This document shows positions 27,160-35,813 of a stretch of DNA of 64,000 nucleotides, piece after piece. The notes beneath the pieces were generated by a model, which saw nothing but the letters and a program-made list of their open reading frames with translations, made no database searches and had not been told where the DNA came from. Source of the DNA: Candidatus Thiosymbion sp. (GTDB lineage Bacteria > Pseudomonadota > Gammaproteobacteria > Chromatiales > Chromatiaceae); contig JAHDND010000072.1 in NCBI GenBank assembly GCA_018435665.1, forward strand, positions 1 through 64,000, given 5' to 3'. The translations under genes and the position numbers were made by a program. How positions within the stretch are numbered: the first letter of the stretch is position 1; each line of letters opens with the position of its first letter.

Positions 27160-27357
27160 TCGTCCAGGCGCTCATCGACAGGGCCCGGGGGCTGCAACGG
27201 CGGACGCTGGCCGAGGGGGTGGAGGAGGCGAGCCTGGCCCGTCAGTTCCCATTCATCGCGCGACGAGGCCCAGGGCTATCGGTACCCGCCACCTCTGGTG
27301 GCGGCGGACCTGGAGCGGTGGCTGCGGGCGCGGGGGGCGTCTGGCCCGTGTCTATGA
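27160..27357 (+). pseudogene. Second C-terminal EAL scar, frameshifted
   Basis: One frame reads RTLAEGVEEASLARQ, then a shift moves the match to DEAQGYRYPPPLVAADLERW. Together they reproduce the same EAL tail as at 24.93-25.07 kb, with clear nucleotide similarity between the two. The catalytic part of the domain is absent. The two tails flank the SBP and GGDEF genes, as expected if tandem sensory genes collapsed by recombination. Confidence 0.7.
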
Positions 27358-27659
27358 TCACTATCACTTGGATGGAAAACGACGACGTCTTTGTCGGCTA
27401 TGGCCCATTCGGGTTCAAGGTACGGGACGAGAGGGTCCGGGTGAGCTTTTTCTTCAATGACTGGACCCGATCAATCCGCGGCATCCGCATCGGCAATAGC
27501 TACGCGGAGGTGACGAAAGTCCTAGGCGATCCAGCCACCACGGTCAAGAGCAAGGAAGGCGTGGTCACCGCCTACGGTTATGATCTCAAGAACTTGGATG
27601 CTTATTTCTTCACCAACTTCAAGGCCGGCAAGGTGTGGCGCGTGGAGGTCCGTCTCAAG
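27354..27659 (+). pseudogene. Hypothetical protein fragment
   Basis: An ATG at 27354 opens a frame reading MITITWMENDDVFVGYGPF and later SIRGIRIGNSYAEVTKVLGD, with balanced composition like a real protein. Similarity-like sense ends near VWRVEVRLK at 27659. Beyond that the frame stays open to 27875 but runs antisense to a better small gene, so it is probably truncated there. The segment GIRIGNSYAEVTKVLGDPA recalls the BamE/SmpA-type fold (a short-repeat lipoprotein domain), but this is a weak impression. Confidence 0.35.
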
Positions 27660-27704
27660 TGGGTCCGTGCGAGCCAGCCGTCAGGCGCTCGCCGCCGCCC
27701 CAGG

Positions 27705-27911
27705 TCAGCCAAACCAGGCATACCAGAGCGTGACCAAGGCCGACAATACCACCAACCCGAACCACAGGATGCGCCCCCACGGAGGCAGGTATCCACGGCC
27801 ATCGTCAGGCCGCCAACCCGGTGTCAGAATCATGTAATAAAGGCAACCGGAGCAGATCAAGACCCCTATGGTTAGGGCGATCTGTCGGGTGACCCCGGAG
27901 ATCGAGGGCAA
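27705..27911 (-). CDS. Small hypothetical membrane protein
   Basis: This 68-residue protein starts MPSISGVTRQ and has two hydrophobic segments, about residues 10-29 and 47-66, separated by a hydrophilic loop (GWRPDDGRGYLPPWGR). It ends in WYAWFG. Two clean helices with a charged loop are unlikely by chance. It is convergent with the fragment to its left. No family is recognised. It may be a complete small gene or the tail of a rearranged one. Confidence 0.5.
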   Translation of the reverse strand: MPSISGVTRQIALTIGVLICSGCLYYMILTPGWRPDDGRGYLPPWGRILWFGLVVLSALVTLWYAWFG

Positions 27912-27939
27912 TAGTATGATGAGCCCATGCTTCGCCTGC

Positions 27940-29029
27940 TCCCATAGAACCTGGCCATCTGGGTTATCCCGGCGGCACCCGGGACAGCCTCAAGCCCTTT
28001 GCCGCCACCCCGGGGGAGTGCGTGCTGTTCGTCGATGGGTTGCGCTTCGATGCGGCGCGGCGGCTGACCGCCCGCCTGGAAGCGGGAGGCTGCCAGGTGC
28101 AGGCCACCCCGGTGTGGGTCGCCCTGCCCAGTGTGACGGCGACGGGCAAGGTGGCGTTCGCCCCGGTGCGGGACCTGATCGGCGGGGATGGGGCTGCCGT
28201 GGACTTCGAGCCCTGCGTGGCGGCCACCGGCCAGTCTCTCAAGGGTGGCTATCACCTGAAGAAGCTCCTGACCGACCGTCACTGGGCGGTCTTCGATAAG
28301 TCCGATCCGGGCAGCGGCCAGGGCAACGCCTGGTGCGAGTTCGGCGATCTCGACAACGAGGGTCATCACAGCGGCTGGAAACTGGCCAGGCAGATCGACG
28401 GCCTGCTGGCGGAGGTGGCGGAGCGCATCGGCACCCTGCTGGCGGCCGGCTGGAAAAGCGTGCGCGTGGTCACGGATCATGGCTGGCTGCTGCTGCCGGG
28501 CAAACTGCCCCAGGTGCCGCTGGCGAACGACCTGGTGGACACCAAATGGGGACGCTGCGCGGCCCTCAAGCCGGGGGCGGTGACCACGGAACGGCTTTAT
28601 CCCTGGTTCTGGAACCCCCTGCAGCAGTTCGCCCTGGCCGATGGGGTGAGCTGCTATGGCCAGTCCCCGGAATACACCCACGGCGGCCTGAGTGTGCAGG
28701 AATGCCAGACCCTGGAGTTACAGGTGACGGCCGGCGCGGGTCAGGTCGGCGAGTCGCCCCTGGCCTTCACAGATGTGGTGTGGAAGGGGCTGCGCTGCAC
28801 GGTGGCCGTCGATGGCCCCTTCGCCCAGCTGTCCCTGGACATCCGCACCGCCGCGGGGGACCCAGCGACCAGTGTGGCCCTGAGTACCAAGGCCATCAAG
28901 GGCAACGGCACCGCCTCGGTGGTGGTAGAGGACGAGGACCTGCAAGGGCGTAACGCCTCTCTCGTCCTGTTGAGCCCGACCGGCGAACTGGTGGCGCAAA
29001 TCCCCGTGATCATTGGTGGAGAAGCCTGA
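27940..29029 (+). pseudogene. pglZ: 3' part of BREX phosphatase gene pglZ (type B)
   Basis: About 360 residues match the C-terminal half of BREX type 1 PglZ (type B), the alkaline-phosphatase-like protein of a phage-defence system. The metal-site segments LFVDGLRFDAARRL and VVTDHGWLLLPG are present, as are KWGRCAALK and EYTHGGLSVQEC. The frame is open from about 27940, ahead of the ATG at 28022, and homology begins mid-protein (TRDSLKPFAATPGECVLFVDG), so the N-terminal half is missing. It overlaps a stub of brxL exactly as in intact BREX operons. No brxA, brxB, brxC or pglX is present, so defence cannot function. Confidence 0.8.
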
Positions 29030-29130
29030 TGGCGTTGGATCCGCTCGACCGCAAGGCCGATCAGTTCGGCCTGGTCGGCAGCGACCACCACCGCCGGGGA
29101 TATCGGCTTGTTGCGAATGGCTCCATTTAA
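29029..29130 (+). pseudogene. brxL: 5' stub of brxL
   Basis: The ATG overlaps the pglZ stop (TGATG). The first residues MALDPLDRKADQ match the start of the Lon-like BREX protein BrxL. After about 12 residues the match is lost, and the frame ends at TAA 29128-29130. It records a deletion that removed brxL just inside its 5' end. Confidence 0.6.
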
Positions 29131-29217
29131 GGCCGATAACTTGACATTTCGCAATCTATCACCTTCACTTTTATCTTGGACTCTCTTACTTTTCACCTCA
29201 TCAGCAGGAAGCCGTTC

Positions 29218-29463
29218 ATGTTGCATGAAATCTCAACGCATAACCTTGCGAACCAAATTTTTGACCAGGTCATCTGCCCCTCGGGCGACACCTTTCAGGA
29301 GATGAAACACTGGTTGCAGGTGACCCGGGGCCTGGCGGTGCTACTGGCCCGGACCCAGCGGAGGCCGGTAGCCGGGGCCCTGGACCCGGAACAGATCGCC
29401 GCCCTCGAACAGGCCTTCGTCAAGGCCGAAAAGATCAGCCACCTCCTCGCCCGGGTCGCCTGA
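29218..29463 (+). CDS. Small hypothetical protein
   Basis: This 81-residue ORF begins MLHEISTHNLANQ and is mostly helical, with a C-terminal amphipathic helix (EQIAALEQAFVKAEKISHLL). No signal peptide or known domain is visible. An in-frame upstream start at 29176 would add 14 residues. It lies just after the BREX scar in a region of mixed composition. The ordered helical pattern favours a real gene, but there is no homology I can name. Confidence 0.45.
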   Translation: MLHEISTHNLANQIFDQVICPSGDTFQEMKHWLQVTRGLAVLLARTQRRPVAGALDPEQIAALEQAFVKAEKISHLLARVA

Positions 29464-29547
29464 TGCCGGGGCCTGGCGGCCTGCGTGGCTGGCAGGCGGG
29501 CTAGAGACTAGCAGACGAGCGTTTTGGCTGGCAGGCGGGCTTCGTGG

Positions 29548-29958
29548 CTAGAAGGAGTGCAAGTCGTAGGACGGATAGCCATAGCCCGATCCGTAGGGGT
29601 AGCGCTGATCAGTACCATAGCCATATGGATAGCGGTTGTTGTACCGATCATGGTAGGGGTCCCGGTAACCATCCCCATACCGGTTGTCGTAACGGTCATA
29701 GTAACGTTGCCTTTGATCCGGATCATAAAGATACCCGCCCAGGGCGCCGACACCGGCGCCAATTAGTGCTCCCTCGGCAGTGCGGCCGCCGGTGGAACCG
29801 ATGGCCGCGCCGGTGGCACCCCCGATGATAGCACCGCTGGCGGTGCGTTCCCCGGTGGTCGTGCCGCAACCAGCCAGGAGGGCGGTGGCGGACAGGACGG
29901 CGGCGGACAGGACGAGGGGGAGGCCAGTTTTTCTCGGGTGGTGAGTAGCGGTGTTCAT
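29548..29958 (-). CDS. Glycine-zipper lipoprotein
   Basis: This 136-residue outer-membrane-type lipoprotein has a signal peptide ending in the lipobox LLAGC (Cys31). A glycine-zipper segment follows (ASGAIIGGATGAAIGSTGG and EGALIGAGVGALGGYLYD, residues 40-75), typical of Rcp/YMGG-like proteins. The last 60 residues are a low-complexity tail of Tyr, Arg, Asp and Gly. GGAGA precedes the ATG. Proteins of this type are envelope-stress-related, with no defined activity. It runs towards the small ORF at 29.2-29.5 kb; the short spacer between them repeats GGCTGGCAGGCGGGCT twice. Confidence 0.8.
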   Translation of the reverse strand: MNTATHHPRKTGLPLVLSAAVLSATALLAGCGTTTGERTASGAIIGGATGAAIGSTGGRTAEGALIGAGVGALGGYLYDPDQRQRYYDRYDNRYGDGYRDPYHDRYNNRYPYGYGTDQRYPYGSGYGYPSYDLHSF

Positions 29959-30140
29959 GGGTTTATCTCCTGACCAACAGGGAAAGCTGATGACAGGTTA
30001 AGGCTCCGCAAGAGGAGACCGGCAGCGAGCGTGCGCCCCTTGCCGTGCCAGATGTGCTGGGATCAAGGGGGGGCACAAGTTATCTGGGACCGCTGGGTAC
30101 CCCGGGAAGCGGCGCCCCCTGCTTCTACACTAAGTTTAAT

Positions 30141-30461
30141 CAGTTCGGCAGCTTGGTGCCGCAATTGGGCGGTGGGCGGGCCATCCCCCTGGGTGAAATC
30201 CAGGACCCGGCGGGGGAGCGCTTCGACATCCAGCTAAAGGGTTCCGGCCGCACGCCCTTCTCCCGCGGCGGCGATGGTTGGGCTTGGCTGGGGCCGGTGC
30301 TGCGGGAATATCTAATCAGCTAATATCTGGCAGCCCTCGGCATCCCCACCACCCGCACCCTGGCGGCGGTCACTACCAGTGAGCCTGTGTGGCGCGAGAC
30401 CGCCCGCCCCGGAGCGGTGCTGACGCGGGTGGCACCTAGCCACAGCCATGTCCGGGTCGGA
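30141..30461 (+). pseudogene. Partial duplicate of selO
   Basis: This segment translates as SelO residues from [14 protein letters not shown] through [14 protein letters not shown] and REYLIS, then hits TAA at 30321-30323 where the intact copy has Asp-Tyr, and continues with [16 protein letters not shown] to HVRVG. It is nearly identical to about 32851-33163 of the intact gene downstream. No start, N-terminus or C-terminus is present. It is a decayed duplicate, separated from the parent by a lower-G+C cargo of about 2 kb. Confidence 0.9.
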
Positions 30462-30740
30462 CCAGGGCAAGGGCTTACTCGTCTTGGCCTAGCAGGCGCA
30501 CCTGGTCTTTCAGATACTCCGATTAAGGCCAGGTGTTGCTCACGACTCATGATTGGATCTTTTGTGTGCAAGACCAGAATCTCCTTCACGAATCCTGATC
30601 ATCTCGGCCGTCATGGTCATTTTTTTAGCTTCTGGCTAATAATGCGCCAAAAAAACCCGCCGTTGTGCGCGGCGGGATCTTTTTTTCTACCCAAAAGAAG
30701 CTACACGGTATCCATGATATATCGATTGCTTCTATGGATA
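30462..30740. other. Intergenic stretch after the selO duplicate
   Basis: About 280 bases of mixed composition. A minus-strand frame reading [19 protein letters not shown] is short and unsupported. The only clear feature is the bidirectional terminator at 30647-30687. Confidence 0.4.
30647..30687 (-). terminator. Bidirectional Rho-independent terminator
   Basis: CCCGCCG and CGGCGGG form a stem at about 30656-30676, with an A run on one side and a T run on the other. It lies downstream of the minus-strand secreted protein gene. Confidence 0.8.
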
Positions 30741-31658
30741 TTATTTCTTTCCGCCTGGTACCGTTAGATGGTAGGTGACTGCGGTCTCAAAAAGGAGATC
30801 TCCGAAATTACAAACCCCATTTTCCGCCAAATATTGGGTACATAGTCCAGACCCATGTAGTTTCAATAGGTGTTCACCATCTTTCAATGGCGGCAGCATC
30901 ACCCAATGGCCTTCCGATAGCAACCGACCTGTTTTACCCGGAGGCATTGGAGTTGGGTATGGCGGTACAGGGCAGGCGTCTTTCAACAAGCTGTTATCTG
31001 GCAAGAAGGTGTTGAATACCGGAGATTGGATGCGCACGGCGGGTATCATGAGTCCCGAAATGGGCATGTCTAAATTCGCCTCATAATAAGATGACGTAAA
31101 AGCATTGAGCGTCGTGGTTAAATGGCTGGCCGGATCTCCCGTTGCAGTCCAATTTGCTAGAATCCACCTGACATCATTGTCAGATAAATTCTGATCATCA
31201 GAATTAGGACACTCTGACCAAAGGGCATTTACCACCGGATAGAAAATCGCCTTGCCCGCAGGGATGGTACAGGTTCGCTCCGCCGTAAAGTTGTTGGTAC
31301 CTGCCAAAAACCATACAGGACCCGATTGTCCTTGATCGCAATATTCACCCGTTGTATCTGTGATCGGATTTGAATCAATAGGAAATGAAAGGGCCCATTT
31401 CCACCATTCGGCAGTCCACTCGGCATAGGTCTTGCCGTATATTTTTGAGTTAACCGGACCAGTGCCATTTGACACGAAGGGTCCTTTTTTATCCGCTGGT
31501 GTAAGGCCATTTTTTTGGGCCTTCGCCAGGACAAGCTGTTGTGCACCGAGAGACTCAATGTTTGGCATGCCAGGGGTGCCAATCACAGCCGCGCTGACGG
31601 ATGTCGAAACCCATGCCAGGGCTAGTGCACTTGCAAGCATCGAGGATTTTGTAGACAT
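30741..31658 (-). CDS. Secreted protein of unknown function
   Basis: This 305-residue protein has a Sec signal peptide ([16 protein letters not shown], cleavage near residue 24). The mature part contains a tryptophan-rich motif, [16 protein letters not shown], then [20 protein letters not shown] and [15 protein letters not shown], and four or more cysteines that could pair. I recognise these as the core of a hypothetical exported family without known activity. Its base composition is clearly lower in G+C than its neighbours, and it lies between the two selO copies, so it was probably acquired. GGAGAAAC precedes the ATG and a terminator follows. A transport or hydrolytic role cannot be read from the sequence. 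Confidence 0.75.
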   Translation of the reverse strand: MSTKSSMLASALALAWVSTSVSAAVIGTPGMPNIESLGAQQLVLAKAQKNGLTPADKKGPFVSNGTGPVNSKIYGKTYAEWTAEWWKWALSFPIDSNPITDTTGEYCDQGQSGPVWFLAGTNNFTAERTCTIPAGKAIFYPVVNALWSECPNSDDQNLSDNDVRWILANWTATGDPASHLTTTLNAFTSSYYEANLDMPISGLMIPAVRIQSPVFNTFLPDNSLLKDACPVPPYPTPMPPGKTGRLLSEGHWVMLPPLKDGEHLLKLHGSGLCTQYLAENGVCNFGDLLFETAVTYHLTVPGGKK

Positions 31659-32113
31659 CTCATGTTTCTCCTTTCAATAAAATACTATTCCACGCGAGGG
31701 CGCGAGGTTGATAACCCGCAGTTGAATATCTTGGGTCGGTTAAAACTTAGACGATATTTGTAGTGTCTACAACCAGGGGATAATACTCAGGTCTTGACGT
31801 TGAATCCGATACAGTTACGTATGAATACTTATCATATCGCATCTGGTCAACAATCTTCTTTCCTCGAAAATCATCTACTTTCTTTGATGGTATGGGGGCT
31901 TAGAATCTAAGTCAGCCTGGATATACTCATCACCCACTACTCAGTACACAGCAGTATGCTTTGGGCTAATTGCCTGGTGTTTAATAATTGTTAGGTGAAA
32001 AACTCCACGGCGAATTACGTGTTCTTCCGTTATCAACACGGGTATTATTGCTCATTGTTACAGCCACGAATTGCACTAATGACTTTTCACCATAGGGAAT
32101 TTGGTGGCGGCTT
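31659..32113. other. AT-rich spacer upstream of the secreted protein gene
   Basis: This is markedly AT-rich for this genome and contains no gene I can support. An inverted repeat TTGTAG-TGT-CTACAA at 31758-31772 lies about 100 bp upstream of the secreted protein start and could be an operator. Confidence 0.45.
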
Positions 32114-32419
32114 ATGTTGGAGTCTGCCAAGTGTGTGGACAATCCCCTCCTCGAAAGCGCAAAACCGGCGGCGGGTTTCGATACCATCAGTGGTTATGGC
32201 AGCGGTCGATATAATGGTGCCGCGGGGGCACGGGTGGAATTCATCTTCACCGATGGGGGGGAACCTGGCCGGAAAGATTCTGGCTCCATTAGAGTATGGG
32301 AAGCCAGTGGTGCCGAGGTGCTGAACGTCAATGGCTCTCTGAACCAAGGCAACCAACAAGCCCATCCGCAACCCAGTGTGCGCCGATTGGTCCAGGGACT
32401 AAGGCTACCGTCATTCTGA
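32114..32419 (+). pseudogene. Remnant of a secreted hypothetical protein
   Basis: The frame reads VDNPLLESAKPAAGFDTISG, then RYNGAAGARVEFIFTDGGE and VLNVNGSLNQGNQQAH, a coherent beta-rich stretch. It has no signal peptide, and after QQAH the sequence degenerates into basic low-similarity residues. I take it as the C-terminal remnant of a secreted protein. The rest, to 32621, is a spacer ahead of selO. Confidence 0.4.
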
Positions 32420-32621
32420 CAGTCTCTACCGCCCAATGTGAGGTAGATGCCCCCTTCACCGCTGTCAGGGGATGAAGGGGGCTTGACGTATCTGGATCTG
32501 GTTTCCCCAGAATGAGCCAGGGCATTCAGTCGGGCTCCTGATGGCGTTCGTCGATTTGTGCCTTTCAGTCCATCTCCGGCGCCCCCACCTCCCCGCTACC
32601 TGACGGAGAGGGACAAGCCCC

Positions 32622-34091
32622 ATGACCTTTGCCTTCGATAACAGCTACGCCCGGCTCCCAGAGCGTTTCTTCGCCCGCCTGGCCCCGGTGCCGGTGGCCC
32701 AGCCGCGACTGGTCAAGCTCAATGACGCCCTGGCTGCCCGGTTGGGCCTGGACGCGGCGGCCTTGCGCTCGACGGAGGCCGTGGCGATCTTCGCCGGCAA
32801 CCGAGTGCCGGAGGGGGCGACGCCCCTGGCCATGGCCTATGCCGGCCATCAGTTCGGCGGCTTGGTGCCGCAACTGGGCGATGGGCGGGCCATCCTGCTG
32901 GGTGAGATCCAAGACCCGGCGGGGGAGCGTTTCGACATCCAGCTCAAGGGTTCCGGCCGCACGCCCTTCTCCCGCGGCGGCGATGGCCGGGCCTGGCTGG
33001 GGCCGGTGCTGCGGGAGTATCTGATCAGCGATTACATGGCCGCCCTCGGCATCCCCACCACCCGCGCCCTGGCGGCGGTCGCTACCGGCGAGCCGGTGTG
33101 GCGCGAGACCGCCCGCCCCGGGGCGGTGCTGACGCGGGTGGCGCGCAGTCACGTGCGGGTCGGCACCTTCCAATACTTCCAGATACGCGGCGATACGGAG
33201 GCGCTCCGCCACCTGGCCGACTACGTGATCGACCGGCACTACCCGGAGGTGCGGGTCAGCGATCGACCCTACGCGGACCTGCTGCGGACGGTGATCGCTC
33301 GTCAGGCGGCCTTGGTCGCCCGCTGGCTGGGCGTCGGTTTCATCCACGGTGTGATGAACACCGACAACATGTCCATCGCCGGCGAGACCATCGACTACGG
33401 TCCCTGCGCCTTCATGGACGCCTACCACCCGGAGCAGGTCTACAGCTCCATCGACCATCAGGGTCGCTATGCCTACGGCAACCAGCCGCGCATCGCCCAG
33501 TGGAACCTGGCCCGCCTGGCGGAGACCCTGCTGCCGCTTCTGGATAGCGACGGGGATAAGTCCCTGGCCTTGGCCCAGCAGGCCATCGACGGCTTCGGTG
33601 CCCTGTTCACCAGGGCCTGGCTGGATGTTTTTCGGCCCAAGCTGGGGCTGCTGGAGGCACGGGCAGGCGATGCCGAGTTGATCGAGGACTTGTTGGAGGC
33701 CATGGCGGCCGCCGGAGTGGATTTCACCAACGGCTTTCATGCCCTGAACCCCGCGGTGGCGAGCGGGGTGGAGGATGAACTAGGCGCGGCCTTTGGCGAG
33801 GCCTATCCCCGCCTGGGCGACTGGCTGGCCCGCTGGCGGAACCGTCTGGCGGAGGAGGAGACCAGCCCCGAGGCGCGCTTAGCCGCCATGGGGCAGGCCA
33901 ACCCAGTGGTGATCCCCCGCAACCATCGGGTGGAGGCGGCGCTGGCGGCCGCGGTCGAGGGGGACTTGGGACCTGTCGAAGACCTCTTGCAGGTCCTTGC
34001 CACCCCCGCTCAGGTCGATGCGGGGAACCTCGACTATCGTCGGCCCCCTGCTCCCCACGAGGTGGTTCACCAGACCTTCTGCGGGACCTGA
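32622..34091 (+). CDS. selO: Protein adenylyltransferase SelO (YdiU)
   Basis: This 489-residue pseudokinase-fold enzyme transfers AMP from ATP to Ser, Thr or Tyr of proteins involved in redox homeostasis. Family motifs: [38 protein letters not shown] (ATP site), [25 protein letters not shown], then [22 protein letters not shown], with the catalytic-type Asn and metal-binding Asp. The C-terminus is TFCGT, a Cys where animal SelO has selenocysteine. Length is normal. A partial, broken duplicate of residues in the ATP-site region lies 2.7 kb upstream. The start at [13 protein letters not shown] matches the usual family N-terminus. Confidence 0.97.
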   Translation: MTFAFDNSYARLPERFFARLAPVPVAQPRLVKLNDALAARLGLDAAALRSTEAVAIFAGNRVPEGATPLAMAYAGHQFGGLVPQLGDGRAILLGEIQDPAGERFDIQLKGSGRTPFSRGGDGRAWLGPVLREYLISDYMAALGIPTTRALAAVATGEPVWRETARPGAVLTRVARSHVRVGTFQYFQIRGDTEALRHLADYVIDRHYPEVRVSDRPYADLLRTVIARQAALVARWLGVGFIHGVMNTDNMSIAGETIDYGPCAFMDAYHPEQVYSSIDHQGRYAYGNQPRIAQWNLARLAETLLPLLDSDGDKSLALAQQAIDGFGALFTRAWLDVFRPKLGLLEARAGDAELIEDLLEAMAAAGVDFTNGFHALNPAVASGVEDELGAAFGEAYPRLGDWLARWRNRLAEEETSPEARLAAMGQANPVVIPRNHRVEAALAAAVEGDLGPVEDLLQVLATPAQVDAGNLDYRRPPAPHEVVHQTFCGT

Positions 34092-34205
34092 GCGGGACGG
34101 TGAGCGAAGGCGCCGGCCGTCACCTGGCCTCGCCATTCGGCCTCGACCGTTCATCCGGCCAGAAATGGCTATCCAGGATTTGAGTAGCAAGAGAAGAAAG
34201 GAAAA

Positions 34206-34577
34206 TCACCTGGCTCCGGTTGGCGAGATCAGTACCTCCGCTGATATGCCGAGGGATTGATGTAACCGACGGATCATGGAGAGGGTCAAGGGGCGTTTAC
34301 GGTTCAGGACTTCGTAGACTCGGTTGCGTTTGCCAATGATCGGCTCAAGATCCTTCACTGTCAGACCGCTCTGCTCCATGCGGAACTTAATGGCTTCCAC
34401 CGGATCAGGGGCGCTGATCGGGTGGTGTTTGGTCTCATAGGCTTGGGCCAGTGTGACCAGGATGTCCAGGCGATCACCCTCCGGCGTTCCCGGATCGGGG
34501 TCGATCTCCATCAAGGCCGAAATCGCTTTGAGTGTGGCGTGATAGTCAGATTCGGTGTGGATGGGGCGGATGTCCAT
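34206..34577 (-). CDS. higA: HigA-type antitoxin
   Basis: This 123-residue protein has an N-terminal acidic part (DYHATLKAISALMEIDPDPGTPEGDRLDILVTLAQAYE) and a C-terminal Xre-type helix-turn-helix (SGLTVKDLEPIIGKRNRVYEVLNRKRPLT). By family it binds and neutralises the HigB ribonuclease and represses the operon. It is the second gene, 18 bp after higB, the inverted toxin-first order that characterises hig modules. Both genes look intact. Confidence 0.92.
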   Translation of the reverse strand: MDIRPIHTESDYHATLKAISALMEIDPDPGTPEGDRLDILVTLAQAYETKHHPISAPDPVEAIKFRMEQSGLTVKDLEPIIGKRNRVYEVLNRKRPLTLSMIRRLHQSLGISAEVLISPTGAR

Positions 34578-34595
34578 CTTGTGCTCCGTGGCCGG

Positions 34596-34898
34596 TCAGG
34601 CTATGTCAACGGTTTCCGCATCCACTGCGTCGTATTCCTGGTGAGTGCCGACGAACTGCACATAGACGATCTGCAACTTGTAAGCCACGGAAACGATGAG
34701 CCTGTAGTCGTTACCTTTGATATTGAAGACGACCCGGCGGTTTTTCAGGACACTGGCACTACGGTACTGCACCTTGATGTCCGCCGGCTGGGTCCATGAC
34801 GCGTTAGTAACTTCTTCGTGCCATGCCTTGAGGGGTTGCTCGGCATCGGGATGTCGCACCCAGAAAGATCGCAATGTAGAGATGGCAATCACTCGCAT
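34596..34898 (-). CDS. higB: HigB-type mRNA interferase toxin
   Basis: This 100-residue RelE-superfamily toxin of the HigB_toxin type is predicted to cleave mRNA on the ribosome. Visible family features are RSFWVRHPDAEQPLKAWHEEV, the strand VVFNIKGNDYRLIVSVAY, and the C-terminal VYVQFVGTHQEYDAVD with a His/Tyr close to the usual active-site positions. It is the first gene of the operon. A perfect palindrome (34911-34925) just ahead of the ATG is a likely operator for the HigA-HigB complex. Confidence 0.92.
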   Translation of the reverse strand: MRVIAISTLRSFWVRHPDAEQPLKAWHEEVTNASWTQPADIKVQYRSASVLKNRRVVFNIKGNDYRLIVSVAYKLQIVYVQFVGTHQEYDAVDAETVDIA

Positions 34899-34910
34899 AG
34901 CCTTAGCTTA

Positions 34911-34925
34911 GTCCCATAATGGGAC
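34911..34925 (-). promoter_or_regulatory. higBA operator and promoter
   Basis: GTCCCATAATGGGAC is a perfect 15-bp palindrome 13 bp upstream of higB. On the minus strand it contains CATTAT, which with GTTACA 17 bases upstream makes a plausible promoter. Repressor binding would cover the -10 element. Confidence 0.65.
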
Positions 34926-35097
34926 CAGGGCAACCTAATGTAACGCTCCACCAGAGGGATTCGCGTCCTGGACCTTCCCCAACCTGTTTCTCCAATCCGG
35001 GGCGAACAGCGATACGCGGGCGATATATGATAGCCAGCCTAATCTAAGGCGGGCCCATCCCCGTGGCGCAATGAATCAGGAGGCTCCCGACGCTGCT

Positions 35098-35757
35098 ATG
35101 TTTACCGGCATCATTCAGGCCATTGGCCAGGTCCAGACCCTTGAACCCCGGGGCGGTGATGTCCGCCTGACCCTGAGTACCGGCAAGCTGCCCCTGGCGG
35201 GCCTGGTCCTGGGAGACAGCGTGGCGGTCAATGGGGTCTGTCTTACCGCCGTCAATCTGGCGGGAGGCCACTTCGCCGCTGACGTCTCCCGCGAGACCCT
35301 GTCCCTGACCACCCTGGGGGCGCTACGACCCGGGAGTCGCGTCAACCTGGAGAAGGCCCTGACCCTCGCCACCCCTCTGGGTGGGCATCTGGTCAGTGGC
35401 CATGTGGACGGGGTGGGGGAGATCCTGGAGCGGCACCAGGATGCGCGGTCCTGGCGTTTCCGCGTCCAGGCTCCAGCGGGGCTGGCGCGCTACATCGCCC
35501 AGAAGGGCTCCATCTGCGTCGATGGCACCAGCCTGACCGTCAACGCGGTGGATGGCGCGGCCTTCGAGCTGAACATCGTCCCTCATACCCTGGTGGAGAC
35601 GACCATCGGCGACTATCAGCCGGGGACGCGGGTCAATCTGGAGGTGGACCTGATCGCCCGCTACCTGGAGCGCCTGATCCTGGGCGAACGGGCGGCGGAG
35701 CCCGCCAGCAAGGGCATCACCGCCGCCTTTCTGGCGGAGCATGGGTTTGGTCGTTAG
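35098..35757 (+). CDS. ribE: Riboflavin synthase, alpha chain
   Basis: This 219-residue enzyme converts two 6,7-dimethyl-8-ribityllumazine molecules into riboflavin. Two homologous lumazine-binding barrels are visible. The first starts MFTGIIQAIG and has VNGVCLTAVN and LATPLGGHLVSGHVDGVG; the second has KGSICVDGTSLTVNAVDG and a C-terminal VDLIARYLERLI trimerisation helix. The start MFTGIIQ at 35098 is the invariant family start, so the nine codons upstream are not used. No FMN riboswitch is seen upstream and no other rib genes are adjacent. Confidence 0.96.
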   Translation: MFTGIIQAIGQVQTLEPRGGDVRLTLSTGKLPLAGLVLGDSVAVNGVCLTAVNLAGGHFAADVSRETLSLTTLGALRPGSRVNLEKALTLATPLGGHLVSGHVDGVGEILERHQDARSWRFRVQAPAGLARYIAQKGSICVDGTSLTVNAVDGAAFELNIVPHTLVETTIGDYQPGTRVNLEVDLIARYLERLILGERAAEPASKGITAAFLAEHGFGR

Positions 35758-35813
35758 AGGATGGCTTGGGTACCGGCAAGCCGCCGTTCAACCCCGCGGA
35801 TCAGCCTTGCTGA

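Noticed and set aside
26172..27875. A 567-residue plus-strand ORF
   Set aside because: It starts inside the solute-binding protein gene and runs past the natural GGDEF end because of a G-run frameshift. It joins unrelated pieces and is not one protein.
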